DNA of 64,000 nt from Oscillospiraceae bacterium (GTDB taxonomy: Bacteria; Bacillota; Clostridia; Oscillospirales; Oscillospiraceae). The notes under the pieces are model-generated. The model searched no databases. It saw nothing but the letters and a program-made list of their open reading frames with translations, and was not told the DNA's origin. The stretch spans positions 1-64,000 of the forward strand of contig JAFSAP010000007.1 of the NCBI GenBank assembly GCA_017440925.1, in the 5' to 3' direction. Both the position numbers and the translations under genes were made by a program. Positions 15,774 through 24,900 of this stretch are shown piece by piece. The first letter of the stretch is position 1. The number at the start of each line of letters is the position of its first letter.

Positions 15774-17009
15774 TTGAAGTATACCTTTCGCCTAAATACC
15801 ATTCCGCGGTCTCTCCTGAATATATTGGTGTTCGGAATTATTGTTTTGAATTCTTCTTATGCACTGATGACCGTCGATGATACCCTTGCGCTGATCTCAC
15901 TTTTTATTCTGACTCTGTTTCTGTCTTTCCGGGCACTGCATGAAGGTGCTTTCCGAAAAGTGACTCCCTTTACGGGAATCGTGTTTCTGTTTGCTGCGGC
16001 ACACCTTTTCACCATGATTCTCAAGGGTGAAACCAGCACATGGGGCGCCTATTTCCGTCAGCTGTGTCTTCTGCTGTGTGCATATTGTTACATCAAAACC
16101 ACACCTTTTGATTCTTTCTGCAAGCAGTATCTGCAGTTTCTGAAGCTCGTCAGCTATGCCTCGCTGATTCTTTTCTTTTACATCAATGTATTGGATATCA
16201 CCGAGCCGTTCCCCATCTATGTAAATACAAACAACGTTACCTATTTGTCCATATATCTTGCCTTTGCGCAGGAAAATGCTGCTTTCCGGTGTATGGGACC
16301 CTTCTGGGAACCTGCGATCTTTGCCTCGTTCCTGATCATGGGCATTATTCTGGAATGCTGTTTTGTCAATCGTCCTACCCGTTGGTACAATGTCATTCTC
16401 TTTTCTTTTATGGTTTTCATGACATTTTCAACCGGTGGTTATGTATTGCTGGTGGTAACCTATCTGATCGTTCTGAACCAAAAAAGCTCCTGGAAAATTT
16501 CCACTTTCCTGAACTACTTTGTTTTGCTGAGCTGCTTTGTCCTGTTTTTCTTCTTTGATGATCTGATTGAATTGCTGGCAATCCTGATTCCATCTGTTTT
16601 TAACAAAGTTACCTGGCAGTCTGTCTCCATGATGACCCGTCTGAATAATCCGCTTGTGGACCTGATTATCTGGAAAAAGTCTCCCTGGGTTGGTGTCGGT
16701 ATTCGCAGCTATCAGTCTGAATGGCTGCTGGAAAGTGCCAAATATATCATTGGCTCCAGAACCAGTACCCTTACCTACTATCCCGCAACCATTGGCCTGG
16801 GCGGTTTCCTGTATCCGCTGATGGTCTACCGGTGTGTTATGCGTCAGAAAAATCTCTCTATTGTTGTCCGGCTCTCCTTACTGCTTATTTACGTTTGTAT
16901 CCTCACCAAAGAGCCTCACTACAACAGTCTTTTTATGTTGCTGTTTATTATGTATTTTAACACCAACAAACCGGAAACATCCAATCACCTGGAAAGGAAC
17001 GCACTATGA
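15774..17009 (+). CDS. Wzy-like polysaccharide polymerase
   Basis: A 411-residue protein with about ten hydrophobic helices, aromatic-rich, with a large extracytoplasmic loop and the Wzy/O-antigen-polymerase-like segment WKKSPWVGVGIRSYQ followed by a Tyr-rich stretch and GLGGFLYPLM. Polymerases of this type join flipped repeat units at the outer membrane face. The assignment rests on topology, position before a flippase gene and this weak motif. The start is TTG at 15774, with only a weak purine-rich site upstream. The end overlaps the flippase start (ATGA). Confidence 0.75.
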   Translation: MKYTFRLNTIPRSLLNILVFGIIVLNSSYALMTVDDTLALISLFILTLFLSFRALHEGAFRKVTPFTGIVFLFAAAHLFTMILKGETSTWGAYFRQLCLLLCAYCYIKTTPFDSFCKQYLQFLKLVSYASLILFFYINVLDITEPFPIYVNTNNVTYLSIYLAFAQENAAFRCMGPFWEPAIFASFLIMGIILECCFVNRPTRWYNVILFSFMVFMTFSTGGYVLLVVTYLIVLNQKSSWKISTFLNYFVLLSCFVLFFFFDDLIELLAILIPSVFNKVTWQSVSMMTRLNNPLVDLIIWKKSPWVGVGIRSYQSEWLLESAKYIIGSRTSTLTYYPATIGLGGFLYPLMVYRCVMRQKNLSIVVRLSLLLIYVCILTKEPHYNSLFMLLFIMYFNTNKPETSNHLERNAL

Positions 17010-18316
17010 ACCGTGGCCGCAGAATGATCGCCAATATCCTCTCTGCCTTTTTCATCAAAGGCGGCTCTGTGTTGGTTGGTGTATTTACAATTCCTGCCTA
17101 CATGCGGTTTTTTTCCAATGAATCCATTTTGGGTGTGTGGTATACACTGTTGTCCCTGTTTACCTGGGTGCTGAATTTTGACCTGGGTATTGGCAACGGC
17201 ATGCGGAATATGCTGGTTCGCGCAATGGCATTCGACGATAAGAAAGAAATGCGTGAAATCGTCTCCTCCGCTTATGTGGGCATTGGCCTTCTCTCCGGTG
17301 TCTTTGCATTGGTGGCCTTCTTGCTGATTCCCAGTATCAACTGGAACCGGATTCTCAATGTCAGCACCGCTTTGATTTCCGACACTGTTCTGCAGCAGTG
17401 TGTCAGCATCGTTTTTCTCGGCATTATTTTTCAGTTTTTCTTTAAACTGATTACCTCTGTTCTCAATGCACTGGAACGCACTGCTGTTACCAATCTGCTG
17501 CCCTTGATTTCCAATACAATTGTTTTGCTGTACGTTTCCGTCAGTTCCCCGTTGCAGGATGCCGGTGGAATCCGTTCCCTCTCCTGGGTGTACACGCTGG
17601 CAGTCAGCATTCCCTATATTCTGGCTACTATAATTGTTTTCCGGAAATCCCTGCGGCATACACTGCCCAGTTTCCGGTATTTTTCCTCCGCTGCAGCAAA
17701 GAGAATTCTCTCCCTCGGCGGTCAGTTCTTTGGCATCCAATTGTCTCTTCTGGTCATTAGCGTTACCAATGAAATTCTGATTTCCAATCTGTACGGTGCT
17801 GCAACCGTGGTAACCTATCAGGTATACAACAAAATCTTCTATACCATTGCCACCCTGTTCTCCCTGATCACCAATCCTGTCTGGTCTGCTGTGGCTTCTG
17901 CTTACTGCCAGCAGCGTATTGCGTGGATTCGCCGTACCTATCATCGTCTTCTGCTGCTTTCCGGACTGGCCTCCCTGGCATTGCTTCTGGTTGGCGCAGC
18001 TTTCCCGCTGATTGTCCGAATTTGGCTGGGATCGGAAGCCATTGCCGTCTCCGGGCGCGTTCTGGCTGCATTTATCTTCTATTCTGTCGTTTTGATTTTC
18101 TCCTACGCAGAATCCGCCATTGCCAACGGCATGAATCGAATTCGTCCCCAGATGATCTGCTATTTTATAGCTGCCATCGCAAAAATTCCCCTGTGTCTTC
18201 TTCTGTGGCGGTGCGGTGCCTCCTGGGAGTCTATCATCGCAGTCAACGGTCTGTGCCTGCTGCCCTATGTCATCTGCCAGCATGTGCGCATTGTATCTGA
18301 CTTCCGGCAGGCCTGA
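17006..18316 (+). CDS. Wzx-like polysaccharide flippase
   Basis: A 436-residue polytopic protein with 12 or more helices. The N-terminus has the polysaccharide-export pattern FFIKGGSVLVGVFTIPAYMR, and the first inner loop contains FDLGIGNGMRNML, typical of Wzx/PST flippases. It would move lipid-linked repeat units to the outer face for the Wzy-like protein. It is coupled to the upstream gene by a 4-nt overlap. Confidence 0.88.
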   Translation: MNRGRRMIANILSAFFIKGGSVLVGVFTIPAYMRFFSNESILGVWYTLLSLFTWVLNFDLGIGNGMRNMLVRAMAFDDKKEMREIVSSAYVGIGLLSGVFALVAFLLIPSINWNRILNVSTALISDTVLQQCVSIVFLGIIFQFFFKLITSVLNALERTAVTNLLPLISNTIVLLYVSVSSPLQDAGGIRSLSWVYTLAVSIPYILATIIVFRKSLRHTLPSFRYFSSAAAKRILSLGGQFFGIQLSLLVISVTNEILISNLYGAATVVTYQVYNKIFYTIATLFSLITNPVWSAVASAYCQQRIAWIRRTYHRLLLLSGLASLALLLVGAAFPLIVRIWLGSEAIAVSGRVLAAFIFYSVVLIFSYAESAIANGMNRIRPQMICYFIAAIAKIPLCLLLWRCGASWESIIAVNGLCLLPYVICQHVRIVSDFRQA

Positions 18317-18384
18317 ATCTTCACATCCTGCAAACACCGGATCATCCAATCCTTCAAAACCGGAACCTTCAAGGATCAATAATT

Positions 18385-19557
18385 ATGCACTATATTACAA
18401 AATTTCAGGAAATCTATCACCGGGATCCTGCTGATATCGCCTTCTGCCCATACCGGGTCTGTCCGATGGGTGCCCATTCTGACCATCAGTTTGGCAAAAT
18501 CACAGGCCTTGCCATCGACAAGGGAATCCACATCGCCTATGGCCCCAAGAAGAACGGCGTTGTGGAAATGACATCCCTGCAGTTTCCCAAGCGTGCCCAG
18601 TGGCATATTCGCCAGGTGGATGAGAAACCTGTCGGGGACTGGGCCGACTATCTGCGCGGCGCAACCTGGGCCTTGTCCAGGAAGTATCCTCTGAGTGTGG
18701 GTATCTGCGGCATTATTTCCGGCTCCCTTCCCATCGGAGGCCTCTCTTCTTCCGCTGCTGTCATCATTGCTTTTCTGCATGCTCTGTGCAAACTCAATGG
18801 TCTGCGGTTATCTGCCCGGGAAATGATCGACACAGCACTTGCCGCAGAAAAGGAATATGTTGGCATTTCCATCGGCAAGTTGGATCAGTCCTGTGAGATC
18901 CTGTCCAAAAAAGATCACCTTCTCTATCTGGACACCAAAGATGACAGCTATGAGCTGATTCCTGCCAATCCCATCATGAAGCCCTATGAGATTGCCATTT
19001 TCTTCAGCGGCATTGAGCGCTCCCTTGCAGGCAGTAAATTCAACATGCGGGTTGATGAACTGAAATCCGCTGCCTATGCACTAATGGCTTTCAGCGGCAT
19101 GGAATACGGAAAATTTGAGGATGCACGGCTGCGCAGTGTCCCCCGGGAGATCTTCGAGCAATACAAAGACCATCTGCCGGAAAACTGGTGCAAGCGGGCG
19201 ACCCACTTCTATACCGAATTCGAACGTGTGGAAAACGGTGCCGAAGCATGGCGCAGAGGTGATTTGGAAACCTATGGACGGCTTTGTTTTGAAAGCGGCT
19301 ATTCCAGTATCTACAACTATGAAACCGGCTCCGATGAGCTGAAAGCGCTGTATGACATTATGCTGCATACAGACGGAATTTATGGCGGACGGTTCTCCGG
19401 TGCCGGCTTTAAAGGCTGCTGTATGGCACTGATTGATCCTGCCTTCCGGGAAAGCATCGAACAGACTGTGACCCGGGAATATCTGAAAGTATTTCCGCAG
19501 CTGGAAGGCAAATATTCTGTACATTTCTGCCGCAGTGCAGACGGAGTAACTCTATGA
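18385..19557 (+). CDS. GHMP sugar kinase, galacturonokinase/galactokinase-like
   Basis: A 390-residue GHMP kinase. The substrate-binding segment near residue 25 is PYRVCPMGAHSDHQFG instead of the galactokinase GRVNLIGEHTDY. That variant recalls plant galacturonokinase. The ATP loop is GSLPIGGLSSSAAV near 115, and the C-terminal motif is GGRFSGAGFKGCCMAL. It should phosphorylate C1 of a hexose or uronic acid. Placed before a sugar-1-phosphate nucleotidyltransferase and a UDP-glucuronate epimerase, a galacturonate-1-phosphate route is plausible but unproven. Its end overlaps the next start by 4 nt. Confidence 0.82.
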   Translation: MHYITKFQEIYHRDPADIAFCPYRVCPMGAHSDHQFGKITGLAIDKGIHIAYGPKKNGVVEMTSLQFPKRAQWHIRQVDEKPVGDWADYLRGATWALSRKYPLSVGICGIISGSLPIGGLSSSAAVIIAFLHALCKLNGLRLSAREMIDTALAAEKEYVGISIGKLDQSCEILSKKDHLLYLDTKDDSYELIPANPIMKPYEIAIFFSGIERSLAGSKFNMRVDELKSAAYALMAFSGMEYGKFEDARLRSVPREIFEQYKDHLPENWCKRATHFYTEFERVENGAEAWRRGDLETYGRLCFESGYSSIYNYETGSDELKALYDIMLHTDGIYGGRFSGAGFKGCCMALIDPAFRESIEQTVTREYLKVFPQLEGKYSVHFCRSADGVTL

Positions 19558-20291
19558 AATGTTTGATTTTAGCAGCCGGGTATGCCACCCGGCTGTATCC
19601 GTTAACGGAAAACTACCCAAAACCTCTGCTGGAAGTAAAGGGCAGGCCTATTCTGGACTGGCTCATTGCGGACATGGACAGCTTGGGCATGATCGATGAA
19701 TATGTGGTTATCTCCAATCACAAGTTCTTTCCCCACTTCCAGGCCTGGGCCGCCCGGATGCCCTGGGCAATTACGGTTCTGGATGATGGCACCACCTCCA
19801 ATGAAACACGGCTGGGTGCCGTGCGGGACATCCAGTTTGCCATGGATGCACTACAAATCCACGACGATGTTCTTGTCATTGCCGGTGACAACCTGTTGGA
19901 TTTTAGCTTGACCGCATTTATACGCTATGCGCAAAGCAAAAAAACATCCTGCATCATGCGGTATTACGAGCCTTCCCTGGAAAAACTGCAAAGAAGCGGT
20001 GTCGTAATGCTGAACGAGGCGGATCAGGTTCTGGAAATGGCAGAAAAGCCTGCCCGTCCTGCTTCCCACTGGTGCAGTCCTGCGTTTTATTATTATACCG
20101 CGACCGACGCCGCCCGGATTCCGGAAGGAATTGCCGCCGGCTGTCATACAGATGCACCCGGCAGCTATGTGGCATGGCTGTGCAAACAGGCGGTTGTTCA
20201 TGCCATGGAAATGCCCGGCAGCCGGTATGACATCGGCAATCTGGAAAGTTACCAAAAAATCTGCCAGGAATATGAGGGGATTATATGCTGA
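19554..20291 (+). CDS. Sugar-1-phosphate nucleotidyltransferase
   Basis: A 245-residue protein opening CLILAAGYATRLYPLTENYPK, the nucleotide-binding loop of glucose-1-phosphate uridylyl/thymidylyl-type enzymes. VIAGDNLLDFSL follows near residue 110 with the metal-binding Asp, and YDIGNLESYQ sits near the end. It lacks the C-terminal acyltransferase domain of GlmU. Coupling to the GHMP kinase by a 4-nt overlap suggests that it activates the kinase product to an NDP-sugar. Confidence 0.88.
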   Translation: MKCLILAAGYATRLYPLTENYPKPLLEVKGRPILDWLIADMDSLGMIDEYVVISNHKFFPHFQAWAARMPWAITVLDDGTTSNETRLGAVRDIQFAMDALQIHDDVLVIAGDNLLDFSLTAFIRYAQSKKTSCIMRYYEPSLEKLQRSGVVMLNEADQVLEMAEKPARPASHWCSPAFYYYTATDAARIPEGIAAGCHTDAPGSYVAWLCKQAVVHAMEMPGSRYDIGNLESYQKICQEYEGIIC

Positions 20292-21367
20292 CACCAAATG
20301 TTGAACTGAACCATTCCGTCATTCTGGTCACCGGCGCTGCCGGATTTATCGGATCCAATCTGGTAATCGAGCTGCTGAACACCCTGCAGAATGCTACCAT
20401 CGTGGGTCTGGACAATGTCAATGACTATTATGATGTCTCCATTAAGGAGTATCGTCTTTCCGAAATCAGCACGCTGGCTGCGAAACGGCCGGAAAACACC
20501 TGGATCTTTATCCGTGGAAACATTGCAGACAAGGCCTTACTGGATAGCGTATTTACAGAATATACTTTTGATGTTGTGGTAAATCTGGCTGCCCAGGCCG
20601 GTGTACGCTATTCGATTACCAATCCGGATGCCTATGTTGAGAGCAACCTGATCGGGTTTTATAACATTCTGGAAGCCTGCCGCAATCATCCGGTAAAGCA
20701 TCTGGTATATGCCTCCAGTTCCAGTGTCTATGGCACCAATGAGAAGGTGCCTTACTCCACCGAAGACAAGACTGACAATCCCATCAGTCTGTATGCTGCT
20801 ACCAAGAAAAGCAACGAACTGATGGCACATGCCTATGCCAAGCTGTATAACATTCCCTCCACCGGGCTGCGGTTCTTTACGGTTTACGGCCCTGCAGGCC
20901 GTCCGGATATGGCTTACTTCGGCTTCACCAACAAGCTGCTGAAAGGAGAAACCATTCAGATCTTCAACTATGGTAACTGCCAGAGGGACTTCACATATGT
21001 GGACGATATTGTGGAAGGTGTCAAACGGGTTATGACCTGTGCCCCGGAAAAAGCAGATGGAACAGATGGTCTTCCCTTACCGCCTTACCGGGTTTATAAC
21101 ATCGGCAACAGCTGCCCGGAAAATCTGCTGGATTTTGTGGATATCCTGCAGCAGGAGCTGATTGCTGCCGGTGTCCTTCCAAAGGATTACGACTTTGAAT
21201 CCCATAAACGGCTTGTCCCTATGCAGCCGGGTGACGTTCCGGTGACATATGCAGATACCTCTGCACTGGAGCAGGACTTTGGTTTCCGGCCCTCCACCCC
21301 CCTCAGAGAGGGATTGCGCCGCTTTGCCCAATGGTATCATTCATTTTACGGCGAAGAAAAGAAATAA
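20285..21367 (+). CDS. UDP-glucuronate 4-epimerase-like NAD-dependent epimerase
   Basis: A 360-residue extended short-chain dehydrogenase. The NAD loop is VTGAAGFIGSNL, then GLDNVNDYYDVSIKEYRL, which is characteristic of UDP-glucuronate 4-epimerases. The catalytic triad is in SSSSVYG and YAATKKSNE. GLRFFTVYGPAGRPDMA and QRDFTYVDDIVEG follow. It would interconvert UDP-glucuronate and UDP-galacturonate in the cytosol. It overlaps the upstream gene by 7 nt and is the last gene of the operon, followed by a terminator. Confidence 0.9.
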   Translation: MLTPNVELNHSVILVTGAAGFIGSNLVIELLNTLQNATIVGLDNVNDYYDVSIKEYRLSEISTLAAKRPENTWIFIRGNIADKALLDSVFTEYTFDVVVNLAAQAGVRYSITNPDAYVESNLIGFYNILEACRNHPVKHLVYASSSSVYGTNEKVPYSTEDKTDNPISLYAATKKSNELMAHAYAKLYNIPSTGLRFFTVYGPAGRPDMAYFGFTNKLLKGETIQIFNYGNCQRDFTYVDDIVEGVKRVMTCAPEKADGTDGLPLPPYRVYNIGNSCPENLLDFVDILQQELIAAGVLPKDYDFESHKRLVPMQPGDVPVTYADTSALEQDFGFRPSTPLREGLRRFAQWYHSFYGEEKK

Positions 21368-21369
21368 GC

Positions 21370-21407
21370 AAAAGAGTGAACAGGCTTGTGCCCGTTCACT
21401 CTTTTTT
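21370..21407 (+). terminator. Terminator of the polysaccharide operon
   Basis: Stem AAAAGAGTGAAC (from 21370) with GTTCACTCTTTT, with an additional GGC/GCC inner pairing, then a T tract. It lies between the operon and the right attachment site. Confidence 0.88.
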
Positions 21408-21758
21408 CTATAGAACCATTGGGGATAGGATAGCATTTTCTACGCATCGGGCTGCATATGTGGCAAGGCGGGCACCCTTGGAACTGTCAAATGTGGAAAT
21501 CCCTTTGATCAATCCAATGGTTCCAATGGAGATCAGATCCTCCTGATCGGAGTCTACGGCATAGTATTTTTTCATAATATGGGCCACCAGCCGAAGATTT
21601 CTCTCAATCAGAACATTTCTTGCCTCCAGATCTCCCTGTTTTGCCAGTGCAAGATAATGTCTTTCCTCTTCTACCGTCAGAGGTTTTGGGAAACTGCCTG
21701 TTGATAACTGCAGTGAGCACAACAAGCTGCTGAACATCAGCCATACTGCTGCCAGCAT
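21408..21758 (-). CDS. sigK: 5' half of split sigK (SigK regions 1.2-2)
   Basis: 116 codons starting at ATG 21758 behind a near-perfect AGGAGGTGATC. A hydrophobic leader of about 20 residues (possible pro-sequence) precedes [14 protein letters not shown], then [40 protein letters not shown] and [14 protein letters not shown]. This is sigma-70 region 2 of SigK. After NAIL the frame leaves SigK and stops within five codons (SPMVL). The -35-recognition half lies 16.8 kb away at 4291-4643. Joining at the shared 13-bp site gives 678 nt, 225 residues plus stop, in frame. This half alone should be inactive. Confidence 0.93.
   Translation of the reverse strand: MLAAVWLMFSSLLCSLQLSTGSFPKPLTVEEERHYLALAKQGDLEARNVLIERNLRLVAHIMKKYYAVDSDQEDLISIGTIGLIKGISTFDSSKGARLATYAARCVENAILSPMVL
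21426..21438. other. Right attachment site of the sigK-intervening element
   Basis: TAGGATAGCATTT on plus, in the same orientation as 4636-4648, located at the point where the SigK homology of the 5' half ends. Confidence 0.8.
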
Positions 21759-21848
21759 CTTGATCACCTCCTGGCAAACTGTATTCGGCATGGCCCGTCC
21801 AGTTTCCTGTCTTCCTCCAACTTTGCTGTTCCAGTTCCTCCATAGAAA

Positions 21849-21903
21849 ACACCCCATTTCTTAGCATAAGTATTGCATCCTACTTATCTAACAAATGGGG
21901 TGT
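21849..21903 (-). terminator. Two-stage hairpin after the adhesin gene
   Basis: Outer 11-bp stem ACACCCCATTT / AAATGGGGTGT (21849-21859 with 21893-21903), enclosing a second hairpin ATAAGTA...TACTTAT. A short T run follows on the minus strand. It separates the adhesin gene from sigK. Confidence 0.75.
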
Positions 21904-21910
21904 CATTCAT

Positions 21911-24900
21911 TTACTGGACTTTACGTTTTTTCTTTCTGCAAACGGCAACTGCTGCAAGTCCTGCAGCGCTGACTGCCAGCAGACCTATCCACAGAACAGG
22001 GTCAAACAAGTCACCAGTTTGAGGGATATCAGATGTATGGGCATTCTTGATGTAATACCAGCCATCTGCTCCCTTTTCAACACTCTCATGGTATACATTA
22101 GCCACCAGATTCTGGGTTGCGGTGATGGTACCATCTGCGCCCTTGCTGGGAACATACTCATACTCCAGAACAATATCGATAGGCTTTTTCAGCTTCACAT
22201 ATTCTTCCGGTGCTGCAATTTCTGTCAGCGTATAGCTGGTGGGATAGTTGTCCAGAACATCATTGAGAATCTCAATTGTACCGTCTTTCTGGGTCAGATA
22301 GGTCTTCAGAATGATTCCTGTCTCATCCTTCAGGGAGAACTTGGCGCCTGCAAGGGTTCTCTGCAGATTTCTTGCATTCACCTTGACCATATACAGATCC
22401 GGCTTGTACTTACCGGCAACAAAGTTGTGCTTCACGCTTGCTGTGATATTGGCGCCGGCAGCAGAGGTCAGTTTACCCGTACCGTTGGAGGCAATATCAT
22501 CGCCGCTAAAGGTTGTATTGTATATGATATCCTCGCCAATGGATCGGATGGTATACTCTACATCCAGAGGTACCCGCAGCTTAAAGGTTGCCTGGTTCTT
22601 TCCCACCTGGGGACTCAGGGAAACCACGTCTGTCTGCTTCTTGCCATCGGCATTCTGCCAGCTCAGAGCAAAATGGTAAGCATCCTTCAGATAACCGGTA
22701 TCTGTTTTCCGGGCCTTTCCCCAGTTCGGTTCCTGCATATCCAGAGTCAGATGAATCAGTGCATCGCCCTGTTCCTTCTCATTTTTGATGTAATACGTAC
22801 CATTGATCTGCTCCAGTGCATCCGGATGGGTGGCTGTGGCCTTCAGATCCTGTACCAGGACCGTTTCTTCACCGATTACTTCCGGTGTATAGTCGTATCC
22901 GATACGAATCATAAGGGGTTCTTCCAATTTCGTATACCCGGCAGGTGCATCCGTTTCCACCATGACATGCACGGCAGGCTCCTGCAGAGACTGGGAAATA
23001 TCAATGACACCGTTTGCATCCGACACTACGGTCAGGAACGCATTGCCATCCGGTCCCCGCAGATCAAATGTGGCACCGGGCAGCACCTTATTGACATCTG
23101 CAGCATCCGCCTTGACCAGGTTCAGCTGGGGGACATAGTTGCCGGCTGCAATTTTATAGGTATTGGTTGCCGTAACATTGGTTGTCTTTTCCAGCTGATT
23201 CTCGGAAACTTCACCGCTGTATTTGCTGCTGAGCTTCGTCGTATGGTCGGGTGTAGTTCCCAGCACAGCCGTTACCTCATAGTTTGCACCCTGAGGCAGT
23301 TCTGCTTCGAACACCGCCATGCTGCCCGGCTTTACGGACAACTCTGTTTCATTCTCTGCGCCGTTATGGCTCCACTTCAGCAGGAACGTATAGCTGGTAT
23401 CCTGAAGCTGTTCAACAAAGTCATTGTCCACAACAGCATCCTGGGGCCACTGAATTTCATTTTCGGCCATTGTGATACTGATTTTTGCCACGCCGGGTTT
23501 CTTCTGGTTCCGGAAGCTGAGAACCTGTTCCTCTGCAGTGGATGCAATGTTGCTGCCGTCACCGTTTACTTCGGTCACTTCCGTATACACATTGCCGCCG
23601 CGCTTCGTTACCGTAATATGGAATTCCTGCTCCGTGAGGTCATAGCCATCCTGCACAGTGCTCTGCTTCAGAGAATAGCGGATGGTCTCTTCATTACGGC
23701 CATAGGCAGTCATATCCAGAGATCCCTTAAGGTTGTCAGCAATTACCTGGTCAGAACCAAGCAGACTCAGCGTGTACTCTGCCTCCAGCTCTGCGTCCGG
23801 CTGATCCTTATCGAAGGCCTTCATGACAATGCGGTTGCCCGGTGCCTTCTCGTTGTGGAACTGGGCGATCTGCTCACCGTAGTCACCACGAGCATCCTGG
23901 GACAGGCCAAGTGCCCTTGCCACATTTTTCCACAGACCGGGATTTTCTTCAGCCTTTGCCAGAGTCACCTTCGGCTTGCCGCCTTCCATGGTCACCGTAA
24001 TGGTATAGGTTTCCTCAGAGGGGAAATATCCCTTGGGGGCGCTCGTCTGCTTCAGTTCGAACACACGGCTTTCGCCGGATTTTGCCAAATCCGCAAATTC
24101 CTCCAGCCGAAGTTCTGTTGCCTCGCTCAGATCATAAGACTCATATGCTTCATCATTTTCATATACAGTATACTGTCCGCCGGTCAGTTCTGCTCCCGAT
24201 GCGTTTTCTTCCGTTGCTTCAACCGCCCGGACAATCACAGTATTGCTCTGGTCGCTCTTTTTGCTGACGAAGGTTGCCGTCTGAATACCCTCCACAGCAC
24301 CATCGTCGCCGTTTTCATCCCGCAGAATCATGGAGACCACACCATTGGTCTTGGTCACATCGATCTCAAACATTTCATCTGCAGCAATGTGGTAAGTGGG
24401 CTCCTCTGTCTGCATCAGCATCAGGGTCTTGGTTTCGCCCTCCTGCACTGCATGGCTGACGTCCTGATCAATGATGTAGAATTCCGGATCTGTATCCGTA
24501 AATTCCGCTACGAGACCACTGCCACTGTAGGGATCATACAGCTGATAGGTTGCACCGCTGCGGCCCGTGCCGTCCTCGTCCACGGTTCTGACACGGATTC
24601 TGTTGGTTACAATACCCTGTTCATAGTGATGGGTAATCCGGAAGATGCCGACTTCCAAATCTGTGCCGAGATCGGCAAAATCGGTTTCCTTCCACGTATC
24701 CTTCCATTCACCTGTTGCCTCATCTTTTTCTTTGACAAGGAGTTCATAGGTGGTATTCAGATAGCTATATCCGCTGATTGCTGCCGGTTCATCGGATTCC
24801 ACCGTGTATCTGGCAGCAGGCAGATTATAGAAGCTGTCACCCCAGGAGTCATTTCGGCTGGACTGTTCCAGGGGGAAGGCGATCTCTTTGGGGTAACCTT

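Larger units (their letters stand above)
4636..21438 (-). mobile_element. 16.8-kb skin-like element interrupting sigK
   Basis: The unit is bounded by the two 13-bp near-repeats inside the sigK halves. Corresponding positions are 16,790 bp apart. On the minus strand the order is sigK 5' half, element, sigK 3' half, as required for excision to restore the gene. Cargo: serine recombinase, small ORF, BppU-CotH fusion, nucleotidyltransferase and a ten-gene polysaccharide operon. No capsid, tail-assembly, lysis or replication genes were seen, unlike the prophage-derived skin of Bacillus subtilis. The phage-like BppU domain is the only such vestige. Confidence 0.85.

Noticed and set aside
4636..21438. 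A prophage
   Set aside because: Only the recombinase and one baseplate-like domain are phage-related. There are no capsid, terminase, tail-assembly, lysis or replication genes.
21760..21850. A sigma-E promoter before the sigK 5' half
   Set aside because: An AATACAGT near the expected -10 lacks a convincing -35 at the right distance, so it was not annotated.
21408..21857. A complete short sigma factor starting at 21857
   Set aside because: The frame ends abruptly after region 2. The better start is 21758 with a strong ribosome site. The missing half is at 4291-4643, so it is half a gene.
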